Source: a virus. Taken from it: a stretch of 26,325 nucleotides of DNA. The position numbers and the translations under genes were made by a program. A model generated the notes under the pieces. It was not told the DNA's origin. It saw only the letters and a program-made list of their open reading frames with translations, and made no database searches. How positions within the stretch are numbered: the stretch's first letter is position 1; each line of letters begins with the position of its first letter. The stretch covers positions 1 through 26,325 of the IMG/VR virus record IMGVR_UViG_3300047666_000093, one strand, 5' to 3'. Below are positions 1 through 7,104 of the stretch, one piece after another.

Positions 1-2
1 CA

Positions 3-1292
3 AAGGTTGCTGCTAACGAATGGAAAGCATTCGCGATGTATACCGTTGAGAGTCGAGCAATTCCTAATATGATTGATGGTCTAAAACCAGTTCAAAGGTT
101 TTACCTCTATTCATCGTTAGTTAACAGCAAGAAGGATTTTAAAAAGGTATCAGCTGTCTCAGGTATTATATCTGACTACGGTTATAACCACGGAGAATCT
201 TCTGCTGCTGGTGCAGGTCAATTAATGGCAGCCACTTGGAATAACAACATATGTCTTATTGAAGGTAGAGGATCGTTTGGTACTCGGCTTGTTCAAGAAG
301 CTGGTGCTGCTCGTTATGTCTACTCAAGAGTTCACGATAATTTCAGTAAGTACGTTAAAGATATTGATCTGAGTCCTATTCACGAAGATCCTGAACACGA
401 ACCACCTTCATTCTATTTACCAATCATCCCTATGGTACTTGTAAATGGAACCAAAGGTATTGCTACAGGATTCGCAACAAACATCCTTCCACATAACCCT
501 AGTGATCTAAAGAAGGCTTGTTTACAATACATTAAGAATGGTAAAATACAAACACCATTAGGAATTAAGTTTCCTGATTATACTGGCGAGGTTGAACAAA
601 GCGAAGAAGACCCAACCAAATACGTTTCGTATGGTACCTTTAAACGTTCTGGTAAAACTGCAGTATCTATTACAGAAGTACCATACGGTTTTGACCGAGA
701 AGGATATGTAAAGGTTCTCGATAAGTTAGAAGAAGAAGGTGATATCGTATCTTACGAAGACAAATGTAATAAAGATGGATTCCACTTTGAGGTTAAACTC
801 AAACAATCTTCGGTTAAATGGAACGATTCTAAGCTCATTGCCAAATTCAAGCTAAGTAAGCCATTCTCTCAAAACCTAACAGTTATTGATTTTGATGGCA
901 AACTCCGCGAATACTCGTCCGCTAAACAACTTGTAAAGGACTTTTGTGACTACCGCAATGGTATCCTGCAGCAGAGAATTGACGCTAGAGTAAATGAATT
1001 CGCAGAACAAGTTCGATGGCTTAATGTCAAAATGGAGTTCGTTCAAGCAAATGTTGATGATCGTATTGTGTTTAAGAATAATAATAAAGCACAGGTCGTT
1101 AAACAAATAATGCAAGAGACATCGGCACTAGGAGGTGATACAAACCGATTGCTCGCATTAAGTTTCTTAAATTGTACAAAAGAGGAAATTGTAAACCTTA
1201 AGAAACAGATTGCTGACGCTACTGAGACATTAAGCTTCTGGCATACAACCTCACCACAAGAACAATTCATAACAGACTTGGAGAACATATAA
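3..1292 (+). CDS. 52: Type II DNA topoisomerase medium subunit gp52 (5' end missing)
   Basis: DNA breaking and rejoining subunit of the phage type II topoisomerase, partner of gp39 (and gp60 in T4), needed for normal replication initiation. The reading frame is open from base 3, eleven codons before the first ATG at 36, so the gene runs in from outside the window; by comparison with T4 gp52 about ten residues are missing. The N-terminal stretch MYTVESRAIPNMIDG followed by KPVQRF is nearly the T4 sequence. The active-site tyrosine is the Y of AARYVYSRV (residue 94 counted from the ATG at 36), and YLPIIPMVLVNG plus GIATGFATNILPHNP are typical of the GyrA/ParC fold. The stop overlaps the next ATG by one base. 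Identification is secure; only the N-terminus is unseen. Confidence 0.96.
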   Translation, partial: KVAANEWKAFAMYTVESRAIPNMIDGLKPVQRFYLYSSLVNSKKDFKKVSAVSGIISDYGYNHGESSAAGAGQLMAATWNNNICLIEGRGSFGTRLVQEAGAARYVYSRVHDNFSKYVKDIDLSPIHEDPEHEPPSFYLPIIPMVLVNGTKGIATGFATNILPHNPSDLKKACLQYIKNGKIQTPLGIKFPDYTGEVEQSEEDPTKYVSYGTFKRSGKTAVSITEVPYGFDREGYVKVLDKLEEEGDIVSYEDKCNKDGFHFEVKLKQSSVKWNDSKLIAKFKLSKPFSQNLTVIDFDGKLREYSSAKQLVKDFCDYRNGILQQRIDARVNEFAEQVRWLNVKMEFVQANVDDRIVFKNNNKAQVVKQIMQETSALGGDTNRLLALSFLNCTKEEIVNLKKQIADATETLSFWHTTSPQEQFITDLENI

Positions 1293-1636
1293 TGGGATGG
1301 AAAAGTAATACAACTCAATTAGAAATTGATACATCAGCGTACATAGACGAGAGAGGTGTTGAAGTTTCTGTCTATATTGGTGCAAACGCATGTGAACCTT
1401 CTATTGAAACAGTCTTTGATTTTGAAAAATTGATTGAGAACCACTTTGAAAGTTATACAATAGGTGATATGATTCGACCTATAGATATTCCTGATGCAGA
1501 ACTTTTAATTATTAAACTCGAGCAGATGGCAAAGTATGCACGCAACATGCTTCAAGATTATGCAGCGGAAGGAGAAGAAGATGAAAAGCTTCGAGGTGAA
1601 ACAGATCCTGCTCCTAATGCAAAGTATTTCGCGTAG
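1292..1636 (+). CDS. Hypothetical protein, 114 aa, acidic
   Basis: I do not recognise this family. The ATG overlaps the gene 52 stop (TAATG) and is preceded by a GGAG-type ribosome binding site within the end of gene 52, so it is probably translationally coupled. The protein is acidic and soluble-looking: a predicted beta-rich first half (LEIDTSAYIDERGVEVSVYIG), then a likely helix (ELLIIKLEQMAKYARNMLQD) and an acidic disordered tail (EGEEDEKLRGE). There is no signal peptide or membrane segment. The position suggests an accessory gene on the 52 transcript, but nothing identifies a function. Confidence 0.75.
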   Translation: MGWKSNTTQLEIDTSAYIDERGVEVSVYIGANACEPSIETVFDFEKLIENHFESYTIGDMIRPIDIPDAELLIIKLEQMAKYARNMLQDYAAEGEEDEKLRGETDPAPNAKYFA

Positions 1637-1648
1637 GGATAAATAATA

Positions 1649-1810
1649 ATGAACAAACTTAAATTGATTTGGAAATACTCACTAGGTGGTTTCTCTGATG
1701 ATAAGACCGAACCTTATGACGACTATGTTGTGTTGCTAAGGACGATTATTGTTGGTGTAAACTTTTTAACGTGTTTCTTTATTATGGCAAATACAATAAG
1801 GCATTGGTGA
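1649..1810 (+). CDS. Small single-pass membrane protein, 53 aa
   Basis: A 53-codon frame begins 13 bases after the previous stop and ends in TGATG, sharing one base with the methyltransferase start at 1810. The product begins MNKLKLIWKYSLGG, has an acidic middle (DDKTEPYDDY), and then a hydrophobic segment at about residues 28-47 (VVLLRTIIVGVNFLTCFF) ending IMANTIRHW, so a single transmembrane helix is likely. The tight stop/start overlap and the otherwise empty 170 bases support it as a real gene. The ribosome binding site is weak (AGGG). The function is unknown; the pattern resembles small membrane proteins scattered through marine T4-like phages, from memory only. Confidence 0.6.
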   Translation: MNKLKLIWKYSLGGFSDDKTEPYDDYVVLLRTIIVGVNFLTCFFIMANTIRHW

Positions 1811-2538
1811 TGAGCAGAAAAGAAGATTACGAAAGAATGGATACTAACAAGTATCTTAACTTGAATTTAAAAACAGACGGGTTACCTTTACCGGATATTA
1901 ACGCGCAATTTATTGAATTCTTTCACAGAATGGATTACAAGTGGTGGAGAGATGTTGAAGAAGGCGATGTGGTTGTTGATATTGGTGCCTGTGTTGGGTT
2001 CTTTGTGTGCCACGCTCTTGACCGTAAAGCTTCTCGTGTATTTGCTATCGAGCCTTCTAGACCTCATCTCAAAACTCTTATCCAAAATATTTCGGATCAT
2101 TATATTGACAATAGTACTACTCCTGTCATTCCTATCGAAGCAGGTATAGGATCAACGTCAAACCATTTTAATAATGTCTTTTCAGAATATTCAGATTTTA
2201 AAAGAATGTCTTTTCTCGATCTTGTAGTTGATTATAATATACCAAAAATTGATTACCTCAAAATTGATTGCGAAGGCGGAGAGTATGGTATATTTACTGA
2301 CATCAATATGGAATATCTAAAAACAAATGTTAAACACATGGCTGTAGAGTTTCACTTAAGCTGTTATGGCGGAGCTGCAAAACAATGGATAAAGATAAGA
2401 GATTCATTATTGCCTCAATTCAAAAAAGTACGATGGATGGATACGAAGCATCAGGCCTTAGCACACAACGACCAATGGTTAAGCGAAGGTGATTGGTCTA
2501 AGTGTTGTGCATTTATGGTATACATCACTAACGAATAA
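1810..2538 (+). CDS. FkbM-type SAM-dependent methyltransferase, 242 aa
   Basis: Class I methyltransferase of the FkbM family, usually O-methylating sugars or other small or surface-linked hydroxyl groups. SAM-binding motif I is VVVDIGACVGFF (residues 54-65), the acidic end of strand beta2 is FAIEPSRPH (78-86), and the family hallmark KIDCEGGEYGIF is at 151-162. An in-frame ATG lies 13 codons upstream at 1771, but the 1810 ATG overlaps the stop of the preceding membrane-protein gene and leaves the normal FkbM N-terminus, so I prefer 1810. It lies next to a tail-protein gene that is followed by a second FkbM-like gene, which hints at modification of a glycan on the virion or host surface. The substrate cannot be deduced. 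Confidence 0.86.
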   Translation: MSRKEDYERMDTNKYLNLNLKTDGLPLPDINAQFIEFFHRMDYKWWRDVEEGDVVVDIGACVGFFVCHALDRKASRVFAIEPSRPHLKTLIQNISDHYIDNSTTPVIPIEAGIGSTSNHFNNVFSEYSDFKRMSFLDLVVDYNIPKIDYLKIDCEGGEYGIFTDINMEYLKTNVKHMAVEFHLSCYGGAAKQWIKIRDSLLPQFKKVRWMDTKHQALAHNDQWLSEGDWSKCCAFMVYITNE

Positions 2539-2545
2539 TTCTTAC

Positions 2546-2590
2546 CGACTCAATTCTAATAAATAGAAATATACAAACAGGATTGAGTCG
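2546..2590 (+). promoter_or_regulatory. RNA stem-loop occluding the ribosome binding site of the tail gene
   Basis: Bases 2546-2557 can pair with 2579-2590 as a continuous 12-bp RNA stem (11 Watson-Crick pairs and one U-G at 2555/2581) with a 21-base loop. The 3' arm contains the AGGA ribosome binding sequence (2579-2582) and abuts the ATG at 2591, so translation should be blocked on any transcript entering from upstream. The late-type promoter sits in the loop, so an RNA started there would lack the left arm. T4 late genes such as e and soc use this arrangement. Confidence 0.75.
2558..2565 (+). promoter_or_regulatory. Candidate late promoter (AATAAATA)
   Basis: AATAAATA matches 7 of 8 bases of the T4 late -10 element TATAAATA, which is recognised by the gp55 sigma encoded at 6566. 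Transcription would begin about 6-7 bases downstream, near 2571-2573, giving a leader of roughly 20 bases before the ATG at 2591. The short box alone occurs by chance in AT-rich DNA (for example inside gene 45); its place in the loop of the occluding hairpin is what makes it credible. Confidence 0.6.
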
Positions 2591-3079
2591 ATGCCAGAAA
2601 TTATTAACAATTACTTATCTCCAACTAATTTTACGATTAGTATAGAGAAACTCCCGAACGTAGAATTCTTTACACAGAAGCTGCAAATTCCAGATGTCAC
2701 TGCAACTGCTACATCGTTAGGTACTCCTTTATCAACCCTATACGAATATGGTGATCGTATTGAGTACGGTGAAATGACAACTACGATGATCCTCGATGAG
2801 AATATGAATAACTATAAAGAAATTCTCAATTGGATAGAAGGCTATGCCGCTCCTGAAAGATCAACGCAAAACAAAATATACACCGCAACTGGTCATGAGT
2901 CCGATATCATCGCGACCATTACCAACTCTCACAAAAATCCAAACATAAGATTCGTATTTAAGAATTGCTTCCCAACCTCTTTGGGTGGTGTTTCTCTTGA
3001 TGTTAATGTTACTGATGTAGCATATGCAACAACGACAGTTACCTGGAGATACGATACCTTTACGATGGAACAACTATAA
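2591..3079 (+). CDS. Tail tube-like structural protein (T4 gp19 superfamily), 162 aa
   Basis: Probably a virion protein of the gp19-like tail tube fold. In T4 that fold makes the tail tube (gp19) and the tube-initiating baseplate proteins gp48 and gp54. Visible signatures are SIEKLPNVEFFTQKLQIP near residues 17-34, then TPLSTLYEYGDRIEYGE and the central helix LDENMNNYKEILNWIEGY, a layout I associate with tail-tube or baseplate-hub proteins of marine T4-like phages. There are no other structural genes nearby, so it is a late gene among early genes. It alone here has a late-type promoter and an occluding hairpin (2546-2590), which fits a structural role. Whether it is the main tube monomer or a minor tube or baseplate component is unresolved. 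Confidence 0.72.
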   Translation: MPEIINNYLSPTNFTISIEKLPNVEFFTQKLQIPDVTATATSLGTPLSTLYEYGDRIEYGEMTTTMILDENMNNYKEILNWIEGYAAPERSTQNKIYTATGHESDIIATITNSHKNPNIRFVFKNCFPTSLGGVSLDVNVTDVAYATTTVTWRYDTFTMEQL

Positions 3080-3094
3080 GATAAACCTTTTATT

Positions 3095-3706
3095 ATGAAT
3101 TATGATTTTATTGAAGTGGGTACATCTGATTTTGATACCCTTATACAAGACGCAACTGATAATTGTATTGGTCTGTGCATTGAACCAATCAAGTTCTATT
3201 TAGATCGACTACCAAACAAACCAAACGTTAAGAAAATCAATTCTGCGATTTCTTTTGATGGAAAAGTAGGTCGTGATAAGGTTTATTATATTCCTCTTAA
3301 GACAATTCAGAAACACAATATGCCTCTTTGGCTTCGTGGCTGTAATTCAATGGGTGACTATCACTATCAACATAAAGAGAATAATCTTCAATCACTCGTA
3401 GAAATAATTGATGTTGATACAATACCTTTAGGTGATATCTTTGAACAGTATAATGTTGATACACTTACTATATTAAAGATAGATACAGAAGGCGGAGATT
3501 GTTTTATATTAAATTCATTTATTCCTTTTCTTGAATCCAATGAGAAACAGCGTTGGCCTTTATGGATCGAATTTGAAACTAATATATTAACACCAAAAGG
3601 GATGGTAGGCGATACGATTCAGAAATACTGTGATCTTGGTTATACAGTAGCAAGACGTGGAGTTGGAGAAGAAAATTCAATCTTAAAAAGCCCTTTGTGC
3701 AAATAA
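3095..3706 (+). CDS. FkbM-like methyltransferase, 203 aa
   Basis: A second, divergent SAM-dependent methyltransferase. The start of the fold reads FIEVGTSDFDTL (residues 5-16) in place of the classic DIGANxG loop, followed by GLCIEPIKFYLDRLP at the beta2 acidic position and ILKIDTEGGDCFIL near residues 126-139, equivalent to the FkbM KIDCEGxE motif. EIGTSDFDT-type motif I variants occur in phage and surface-polysaccharide FkbM proteins. The gene follows the tail gene by 15 bases without a clear Shine-Dalgarno, so translation may depend on ribosomes from upstream. A second ATG 7 bases downstream is out of frame. It shares little sequence with the methyltransferase at 1810 outside these motifs, so it is not a recent duplicate. 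Confidence 0.7.
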   Translation: MNYDFIEVGTSDFDTLIQDATDNCIGLCIEPIKFYLDRLPNKPNVKKINSAISFDGKVGRDKVYYIPLKTIQKHNMPLWLRGCNSMGDYHYQHKENNLQSLVEIIDVDTIPLGDIFEQYNVDTLTILKIDTEGGDCFILNSFIPFLESNEKQRWPLWIEFETNILTPKGMVGDTIQKYCDLGYTVARRGVGEENSILKSPLCK

Positions 3707-3709
3707 CCA

Positions 3710-3738
3710 TTGACATTCACAATGAAACCTGTTATAAT
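3710..3738 (+). promoter_or_regulatory. Early sigma-70-type promoter, uvsY operon
   Basis: TTGACA at 3710-3715, a 17-base spacer, and TATAAT at 3733-3738 with an extended -10 TG. Preceded by CCA as in several sister promoters. It lies between the 3706 stop and uvsY and should drive uvsY through uvsW. Confidence 0.9.
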
Positions 3739-3769
3739 TGTAATGAATTTAAAGTTTATGGAATAGATT

Positions 3770-4207
3770 ATGGATACGAATGATATATCAGCAATATGGG
3801 CAGCTGATTCACCAATAGACGAAACAAACCTCTTAGGTGAAAGTAAAAGAATCCCATCGTTACACAGTAAGTACTACAACCTTTATTATAGAGAAGTCTT
3901 GCGTGTTAAAAAGTTAAAGGCCGAATATAAAGAATTGGAAATGGACAAACGTAATTGGTACGATGGTTCTATGGCTGAAGAAGATCTGAGAGAAAAAGGA
4001 TGGAAGCCGTTTCAAAGAAAGGTAATAAGAAACGATTTGGATAAACATATCCAAGCAGATAAAGATGTTATTAAATTAAGTCTTACGATTGATTTCCATA
4101 CTGCCAACGCAAACTACCTCGAAGATATTATTAAAACAATACATAGCAGAAACTTCGTCGTTAAGAATATGATTGATATATTGAAGTTTCAGTCTGGAGA
4201 TTATTAA
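3770..4207 (+). CDS. uvsY: UvsY recombination mediator, 145 aa
   Basis: Loads the UvsX recombinase onto gp32-coated single-stranded DNA during recombination-dependent replication and repair. It is close to the T4 length (137 aa), and its C-terminal half has the conserved pattern ADKDVIKLSLTIDF, then NYLEDIIKTIHSRNFVVKN and a final phenylalanine-glycine rich tail, aligning with ADKDVLKVDTSLQY and DAIKSRGFAIKH of T4 UvsY. The N-terminal half is charged and helical with a basic KKLKAEYKELEMDKRNW segment. It is first in an operon after a strong promoter, and the operon ends in uvsW, the recombination helicase, as expected for a recombination module. UvsX is not in the window. Confidence 0.88.
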   Translation: MDTNDISAIWAADSPIDETNLLGESKRIPSLHSKYYNLYYREVLRVKKLKAEYKELEMDKRNWYDGSMAEEDLREKGWKPFQRKVIRNDLDKHIQADKDVIKLSLTIDFHTANANYLEDIIKTIHSRNFVVKNMIDILKFQSGDY

Positions 4208-4425
4208 TGGATTGGTTAACAAAGTTTTGGAGAAAGCCTGAAGTTCAGCAACAGGAAACTCTTGTCATAGACATGATGAAGGACGATGTTGACCCTCAAG
4301 AACTAACAATTGAAAACGCATATAAGACAAGATGGATTTGGTACCATACAATATTAGCAATAGGTATCTTTTTCACTAATGTATTATTAATCGCAATACT
4401 TTTATTATTGGCAATTAAATTATGA
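4207..4425 (+). CDS. Small membrane protein, 72 aa
   Basis: The start overlaps the uvsY stop (TTAATG). The first 45 residues are polar and acidic (VIDMMKDDVDPQELTIEN); residues about 47-70 (YHTILAIGIFFTNVLLIAIL and following) form one clear transmembrane helix, ending in a single lysine-leucine. Topology is probably N-terminus in the cytoplasm. No function is known to me. Small genes of this sort sit between uvsY and uvsW in many T4-like phages, which supports its reality but not a role. Confidence 0.7.
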   Translation: MDWLTKFWRKPEVQQQETLVIDMMKDDVDPQELTIENAYKTRWIWYHTILAIGIFFTNVLLIAILLLLAIKL

Positions 4426-4913
4426 AGATGCATACATTGACAGATGGCAGAACCATTAGTGATAACAAAGCGCGGTTTATTATCTACGAAGCCTTTAATC
4501 ATATTAAGGTTATAGAAGGTTTGCCGATACGAAATAAAGTAAGAGCATTCGAAGAAATAAAAGGAATGATTCCAGGTTGGCATGTTGTTGGTATAACAAA
4601 AGATGCATTGGAAGTATTCAAAAAATTAAATTACAAACGTCCTCCGGGTCGTGGCGAAGATGGTGTAAATAGATCTCATCAATATTCTAGATCAGCAACA
4701 TATAAAAGTATGTTTGAAAAGTACGATTGGTCTTTTAAAGAATTTTGGGATTTTATTGATGAAAGAGATAATACTGTATTGGCAACGACAAAAGAAAACT
4801 ACTCTAAAGGCGAAGAGATCTCAGCTTACGATGTACCAGAAGGTTTATTCGAAGCTTACGGTTTTGCTTATAGAGTTAACGAAAGGGAAATCCAATTTCT
4901 TAAAAGCTTATGA
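4422..4913 (+). CDS. Conserved phage protein of unknown function, 163 aa
   Basis: Overlaps the previous stop by four bases (ATGA) and the next start by four. The product is soluble and basic, with a readable core: MIPGWHVVGITKDALEVFKK, KRPPGRGEDGVNRSHQYSR, YKSMFEKYDWSFKEFWDF, then NTVLATTKENYS and a C-terminal GLFEAYGFAYRVNEREIQFL. I recall similar small proteins in phages and some bacterial genomes, sharing the order N-R-x-H, Y-x-x-M-F and T-x-x-E-N, but I know of no experimentally defined activity. The ordered conserved polar residues suggest a nucleic-acid or nuclease role, which is only a guess. It is translationally coupled with uvsW. Confidence 0.72.
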   Translation: MKMHTLTDGRTISDNKARFIIYEAFNHIKVIEGLPIRNKVRAFEEIKGMIPGWHVVGITKDALEVFKKLNYKRPPGRGEDGVNRSHQYSRSATYKSMFEKYDWSFKEFWDFIDERDNTVLATTKENYSKGEEISAYDVPEGLFEAYGFAYRVNEREIQFLKSL

Positions 4914-6403
4914 GTGAAAGAATAGAAGTAGAATTAATTGATTCAGTATATATGCGCATTAAAGCGGATGCTGGATTAAAAACAGAGTTGTCTGATTTCT
5001 TTGCGTTTAAACCAGAAGGTTATCAGTTCAGCCCAAAATATAAAGCAAGAGTATGGGATGGAACCATTCGGTTGTTTCAAGCAATGCGTCCTGTATTATA
5101 TGTCGGTCTATATCCGCATCTAAAAAAGTTTTGTGAACAAAGAGATTATGTTTTAGAGGCACCAGCGTCAATAGCAGAACAGGAGAATATCGAAGATGGC
5201 TACGTTGAAGAGTTGGCTGAAGAAATTAATTGTAAGTTTAAACCAAGAGACTACCAAATCGAGTATATCAATAACGCTCTGCGTAACCGTAGATCTTTAT
5301 CTCTATCACCGACATCATCTGGTAAGTCTTTAATTATTTACCTGATACAACAACATTACTATCGAGCGCTTGGTTTAAGAACGTTAATTATTGTTCCTAC
5401 TATATCTTTAGTACATCAGATGGCTGGTGACTTTGTTGATTACGGTTGTGATGAAAACGATATCTATAAAATACAAGGTGGTGTTGATAAGAATACGAAA
5501 GCACCGATAGTAATATCTACATGGCAATCTTTAGTGAAACAAGATAAGGATTGGTTTGGTCAATTTGGTTGTGTCATGGGTGATGAAGCTCATACCTTCC
5601 AAGCAAAGTCTTTAACAACCATTATGCATAAACTCGAAGATTGCGAATTCCGACATGGATTTACTGGTACTCTAAAGTCTGCTGAAAGCAAGACGCATAG
5701 ATTAGTACTCGAAGGTTGTTTTGGAGAAGTAAAAAGAATCGTATCTACAAAGAAATTAATGGACGAAGGTACGGTTGCAGATTTTGAAGTTAAAGCGATT
5801 GTATTGAATCATAGTAATGAAGCCAAGGCTGCGTTTAAAAAGGCAATGGGACAAGTGAAAGAAGCAGTTCGTAAATGGCCTGCTGAAAGAGAATTCATTG
5901 TTAATCATGTAGGAAGAAACAATTTTATAAAGAATTTGGTTTGGTCTCTGAAAGATCAGAATAACTTGATTCTATTTGACTTGGTAGAAAAGCATGGTAA
6001 GGTACTTGCTCCTCTATTAGAAAAAGAAGGACGTGAGCTACATTTTATATACGGTAATACAAAAGGAGAAGAACGTGAACGCATTCGACATTTGGTTGAG
6101 AACGACCCGCTTAAGCAACATAACATCCTTGCATCCTATGGAGTTTTTAGTACTGGTGTTAACATTAAAAGACTTGATAATGTAATCTTTGCTTCCTCAT
6201 CTAAATCTGAGATTAAAGTATTACAATCAATTGGTAGAAGTTTGCGTAAAGCTGAGGACTCGCAGAAAGCGGTCCTCTATGATATCGCTGATGATTTGTC
6301 TGTGGGTAGTTACGAAAACTATACATTAAAACATTTTAAGTCGAGAATCGAAATCTACTCTTCAGAGGAGTTTGCATTTAAGATATTTACAATTGATATC
6401 TAA
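4910..6403 (+). CDS. uvsW: UvsW RNA-DNA and recombination helicase, 497 aa
   Basis: Superfamily 2 helicase that unwinds R-loops, branches and stalled forks; in T4 it shuts off origin replication late in infection in favour of recombination-dependent replication. The N-terminal UvsW-specific domain (KYKARVWDGTIRLF at 44-57) is followed by the helicase core: motif I SPTSSGKS (133-140), motif Ia IVPTISLVHQMA, motif II DEAH (225-228), motif III GFTGTL (250-255) and motif VI QSIGRSLRK (439-447). The length matches T4 UvsW (about 500 aa). All catalytic motifs look intact. It is the last gene of the uvsY operon. Confidence 0.95.
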   Translation: MSERIEVELIDSVYMRIKADAGLKTELSDFFAFKPEGYQFSPKYKARVWDGTIRLFQAMRPVLYVGLYPHLKKFCEQRDYVLEAPASIAEQENIEDGYVEELAEEINCKFKPRDYQIEYINNALRNRRSLSLSPTSSGKSLIIYLIQQHYYRALGLRTLIIVPTISLVHQMAGDFVDYGCDENDIYKIQGGVDKNTKAPIVISTWQSLVKQDKDWFGQFGCVMGDEAHTFQAKSLTTIMHKLEDCEFRHGFTGTLKSAESKTHRLVLEGCFGEVKRIVSTKKLMDEGTVADFEVKAIVLNHSNEAKAAFKKAMGQVKEAVRKWPAEREFIVNHVGRNNFIKNLVWSLKDQNNLILFDLVEKHGKVLAPLLEKEGRELHFIYGNTKGEERERIRHLVENDPLKQHNILASYGVFSTGVNIKRLDNVIFASSSKSEIKVLQSIGRSLRKAEDSQKAVLYDIADDLSVGSYENYTLKHFKSRIEIYSSEEFAFKIFTIDI

Positions 6404-6456
6404 TCATACTATATACCTTAAAGCAGATATACTTATTATACAAGGAGTTGAACCAA

Positions 6457-6504
6457 ATGTCAATAGTTTTTTTCATATTTGTGAAAATAAATTTAAACCA
6501 TTGA
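6457..6504 (+). CDS. Possible 15-aa hydrophobic leader peptide
   Basis: A 15-codon frame with a very good ribosome binding site (AAGGAG at 6442-6447, nine bases before the ATG). The peptide is MSIVFFIFVKINLNH; its stop TGA lies inside the -35 hexamer of the gp55 promoter (6501-6506). No known relative. The strong Shine-Dalgarno in otherwise non-coding sequence is the only real argument for expression. Confidence 0.25.
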   Translation: MSIVFFIFVKINLNH

Positions 6505-6529
6505 CATGTAAGAGTAAATAGATTATAAT
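6501..6529 (+). promoter_or_regulatory. Early sigma-70-type promoter, gp55 operon
   Basis: TTGACA at 6501-6506, a 17-base spacer, TATAAT at 6524-6529, preceded by CCA. No extended -10 TG here. It drives gp55 and probably the nucleotidyltransferase, deformylase, gp47 and gp46. Confidence 0.88.
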
Positions 6530-6565
6530 AACTACAATATTTAAACAAAGGAGTTTGTATTTGAA

Positions 6566-7099
6566 ATGGCTAAGAAAAAGAACTACGTAAACAATAAAGA
6601 TCTCCTTGCCGCATTAATCGAATATAAGAGTAAGTGCGTCGAGGCAGAAGAATGTGGAGATAAGAATCCACAAGTGCCCGACTACATTGGCAAGTGCATT
6701 ATGTTAATTGCACAACGATTAGCAACACGACCAAATTTTAGTGGATACATGTATAAGGAGGAAATGGTCTCAGACGGAATCGAGAACTGTCTACAATATA
6801 TACATAACTTTAATCCAGAGAAATCGCAAAATCCGTTTGCTTACTTCACTCAAATCATTTGGTATGCATTCCTCCGTAGAATCTCGAAAGAGAAGAAGCA
6901 GATGTATATTAAATTCAAAGCATCACAAAGACAAATGTATGACAACGAAGTATTTGATTCTACTGGTGATGCCGTGACCGCTAATATATTACCTGATTAC
7001 ATTAATGAATTCATTGATGATTTTGAAGGCAAGCTTAAAGCGGCAAAATTAAAGAACGCTGCTGAGGCAGAAGAAAAGAAGAACAACGCAGCAGAGTAA
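6566..7099 (+). CDS. 55: Late-transcription sigma factor gp55, 177 aa
   Basis: Minimal sigma factor that redirects host RNA polymerase to TATAAATA-type late promoters, with the sliding clamp as activator. The hallmark is a sigma-region-2-like block: MVSDGIENCLQYIHNFNPEK, then PFAYFTQIIWYAFLRRI (about residues 93-109), a pattern shared with T4 gp55 and distantly with sigma-70 core-binding and -10 recognition helices. T4 gp55 is 185 aa. The C-terminus is alanine, lysine and glutamate rich (AAEAEEKKNNAAE) and differs from T4, where the C-terminal end contacts the clamp. AAAGGAG lies 12 bases upstream of the ATG. Its presence makes late-type boxes such as 2558-2565 meaningful. Confidence 0.92.
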   Translation: MAKKKNYVNNKDLLAALIEYKSKCVEAEECGDKNPQVPDYIGKCIMLIAQRLATRPNFSGYMYKEEMVSDGIENCLQYIHNFNPEKSQNPFAYFTQIIWYAFLRRISKEKKQMYIKFKASQRQMYDNEVFDSTGDAVTANILPDYINEFIDDFEGKLKAAKLKNAAEAEEKKNNAAE

Positions 7100-7104
7100 A
7101 AGTT

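Noticed and set aside
1771-1809. Longer N-terminus for the FkbM methyltransferase
   Set aside because: It would overlap the 53-aa membrane protein gene by 40 bases; the ATG at 1810 sits in the usual stop/start overlap.
4296-4583. Minus-strand open frames throughout (for example this one)
   Set aside because: All lie opposite well-supported genes, lack ribosome binding sites and recognisable motifs, and no minus-strand promoter of the consensus type was seen.
6443-6472. Terminator hairpin upstream of the T7 run at about 6464
   Set aside because: The only pairing before the T run is four to five AT-rich pairs, too weak to call, and it overlaps the 15-codon frame.
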